Origin: an uncultured Oscillospiraceae bacterium | Lineage (GTDB): Bacteria; Bacillota; Clostridia; Oscillospirales; Oscillospiraceae | Length of the DNA stretch: 6,469 bases | Assembly: GCA_934646175.1 (NCBI GenBank) | Contig: CAKUEI010000086.1 | Location: 1 to 6,469, forward strand | Direction of reading: 5' to 3' | Shown: positions 5,631 to 6,469 of the stretch, piece by piece | How positions within the stretch are numbered: the first letter of the stretch is position 1 | Layout: every line of letters begins with the position of its first letter | Notes under the pieces: model-generated | Told to the model about the DNA's origin: nothing | The model's database searches: none | What the model saw: only the letters and a program-made list of their open reading frames with translations | Translations under genes and position numbers: made by a program

Positions 5631-6469
5631 TTACTTCACAATGGTCTTGCAGAACGCCATGAGCAGCTTGGCAGCTTCCGCGCGGGTCGCGGTACCCTCA
5701 GGCACCAGCATGTTGTTGCCGCGGCCGTTCAGGAGCTGAGCGTTGACGGCCCAATCCATAGCGGTCAGTGCCCAATCGGCGATGGCGTCGAAGTCGCCAT
5801 ACTCGCGGATTGCCATGCCGCCCTGAGTGGTGTCATAGCCTTTCAGCTGGGCGTAACGGTACAGCATGGTGACTAGCTGCTGGCGGGTAATGGACTCCAT
5901 GGGGGCGAAGGTGGTGGCGGTCATCCCGTTGACCACGCCGGTGGAGGCAGCCCACCGAACCGCCTCGGTGTACCAGACACCGTCGGGCACATCGGTGAAG
6001 GGCATGGTGTAGTTCACGGAAGGCTCACCGGCCAGACGCCACAGAATGGTAACCAGCATGGCGCGGTTCAGGTCGCCGTTGGGGGCAAAGCTCGTGCCGC
6101 CGACGCCGTTCATCATGCCCGCGTTCAGGACATAGTCCAGCGCCTCATGATACCAGAGTGTCACATCCACATCACCGAACTTGGCGGCGGCGCAGTCGGT
6201 ATGCGCGCCCTTTTCAAAGGCCGCCGCAACGGTGACGGCAGAGGCGGGCATGGTGAAGGTGTGCTTCCCGTCCTTCCCGGTCAGGGCGACCGCCTTGCCA
6301 GATGCGTCGGTGACGGTCAGAGTCTTCAGAACATAGCCCTCCGCAGGGGCGGCGGTCAGGGTGACCGTAGTACCTGCAGCGGCGGAAACGTGGGACGCGG
6401 TGATCACGCCGTTCTCGGAATTGGTGACGTTCACGCGATAAGAAGCCACGGGCGCCGCAGGGGTATAGG
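5631..6469 (-). CDS. Surface protein with InlB-type repeat and three C-terminal SLH domains, N-terminus outside window
   Basis: This is the C-terminal part of a secreted protein held on the cell wall by S-layer homology (SLH) domains, which bind secondary cell-wall polymers. The frame is open to the window edge through a Pro/Ala-rich linker (YTPAAP), so the GTG at 6449 is an internal valine codon, not a start, and any signal peptide lies outside. Counting from that valine, residues 3-80 form a bacterial InlB-B/Flg_new-type repeat (YRVNVTNSENG, then AAGTTVTLTAAPAEGYVLKT, ending in FTMPASAVTVAAAF). Three SLH domains follow at about 91-140, 151-203 and 217-270. Each has the Trp/Tyr-rich helix start (LWYHEALDYV, VWYTEAVRWA, ADWALTAMDWA) and the later NRAM, TRQQ or TRAE signature. 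The last residues are FCKTIVK. The function of the exported part is unknown. It is convergent with the purine cluster and unrelated to it in function. Confidence 0.93.
   Translation of the reverse strand, partial: YTPAAPVASYRVNVTNSENGVITASHVSAAAGTTVTLTAAPAEGYVLKTLTVTDASGKAVALTGKDGKHTFTMPASAVTVAAAFEKGAHTDCAAAKFGDVDVTLWYHEALDYVLNAGMMNGVGGTSFAPNGDLNRAMLVTILWRLAGEPSVNYTMPFTDVPDGVWYTEAVRWAASTGVVNGMTATTFAPMESITRQQLVTMLYRYAQLKGYDTTQGGMAIREYGDFDAIADWALTAMDWAVNAQLLNGRGNNMLVPEGTATRAEAAKLLMAFCKTIVK

Noticed and set aside
6447..6449. GTG as start codon of the SLH-domain protein
   Set aside because: The frame stays open beyond it to the window edge through a Pro/Ala-rich linker, and an SLH surface protein should begin with a signal peptide, so this is an internal codon.

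Overview
The window looks like a chromosomal segment of a high-GC (by eye about 60%) Gram-positive clostridium, most likely a gut member of the Oscillospiraceae. This rests on four things: a clostridial-type purine cluster, a ZTP (pfl) riboswitch, strong AGGAGG-type ribosome binding sites, and a surface protein with three S-layer homology domains. The genus assignment is inference.

Positions 1-5573 (plus strand) are the 3' part of a de novo purine biosynthesis cluster. It reads purM (5' end cut by the window), purN (4-base overlap with purM), a 179-base intergenic region, a PurO-type IMP cyclohydrolase, a stand-alone AICAR formyltransferase, a structured 157-base intergenic region, purD, and a HAD phosphatase whose start lies 2 bases after purD stops. 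In pathway order these enzymes cover step 2 (PurD), step 3 (PurN), step 5 (PurM), step 9 (AICAR formyltransferase) and step 10 (IMP cyclohydrolase). The last two steps are usually fused in one bacterial protein, PurH. Here they are two separate adjacent genes, with the cyclohydrolase supplied by a PurO-like protein of the type best known from archaea.

The most interesting feature is the region between purN and the cyclohydrolase gene. Bases 1462-1530 match the ZTP/ZMP riboswitch core, and the 3' end of the aptamer is also the 5' arm of a perfect 11-bp intrinsic terminator followed by six T. ZMP is AICAR itself, the substrate of the formyltransferase encoded downstream. The expected logic is therefore substrate-activated: when AICAR/ZTP builds up, for example when 10-formyl-tetrahydrofolate is short, termination is relieved and the two genes that turn AICAR into IMP are made. 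A possible promoter directly after purN could give this unit its own transcription start.

The 3504-3660 gap holds GC-rich hairpins and a terminator-like stem before a T5 run. It may be an interspersed repeat, a partial terminator or an RNA-processing site, and it decides whether purD and the HAD gene also fall under riboswitch control. A perfect 12-bp bidirectional terminator (5581-5618) closes the cluster. Beyond it, on the minus strand, lies the C-terminal part of a cell-wall-anchored protein (InlB-type repeat plus three SLH domains), whose N-terminus is outside the window.
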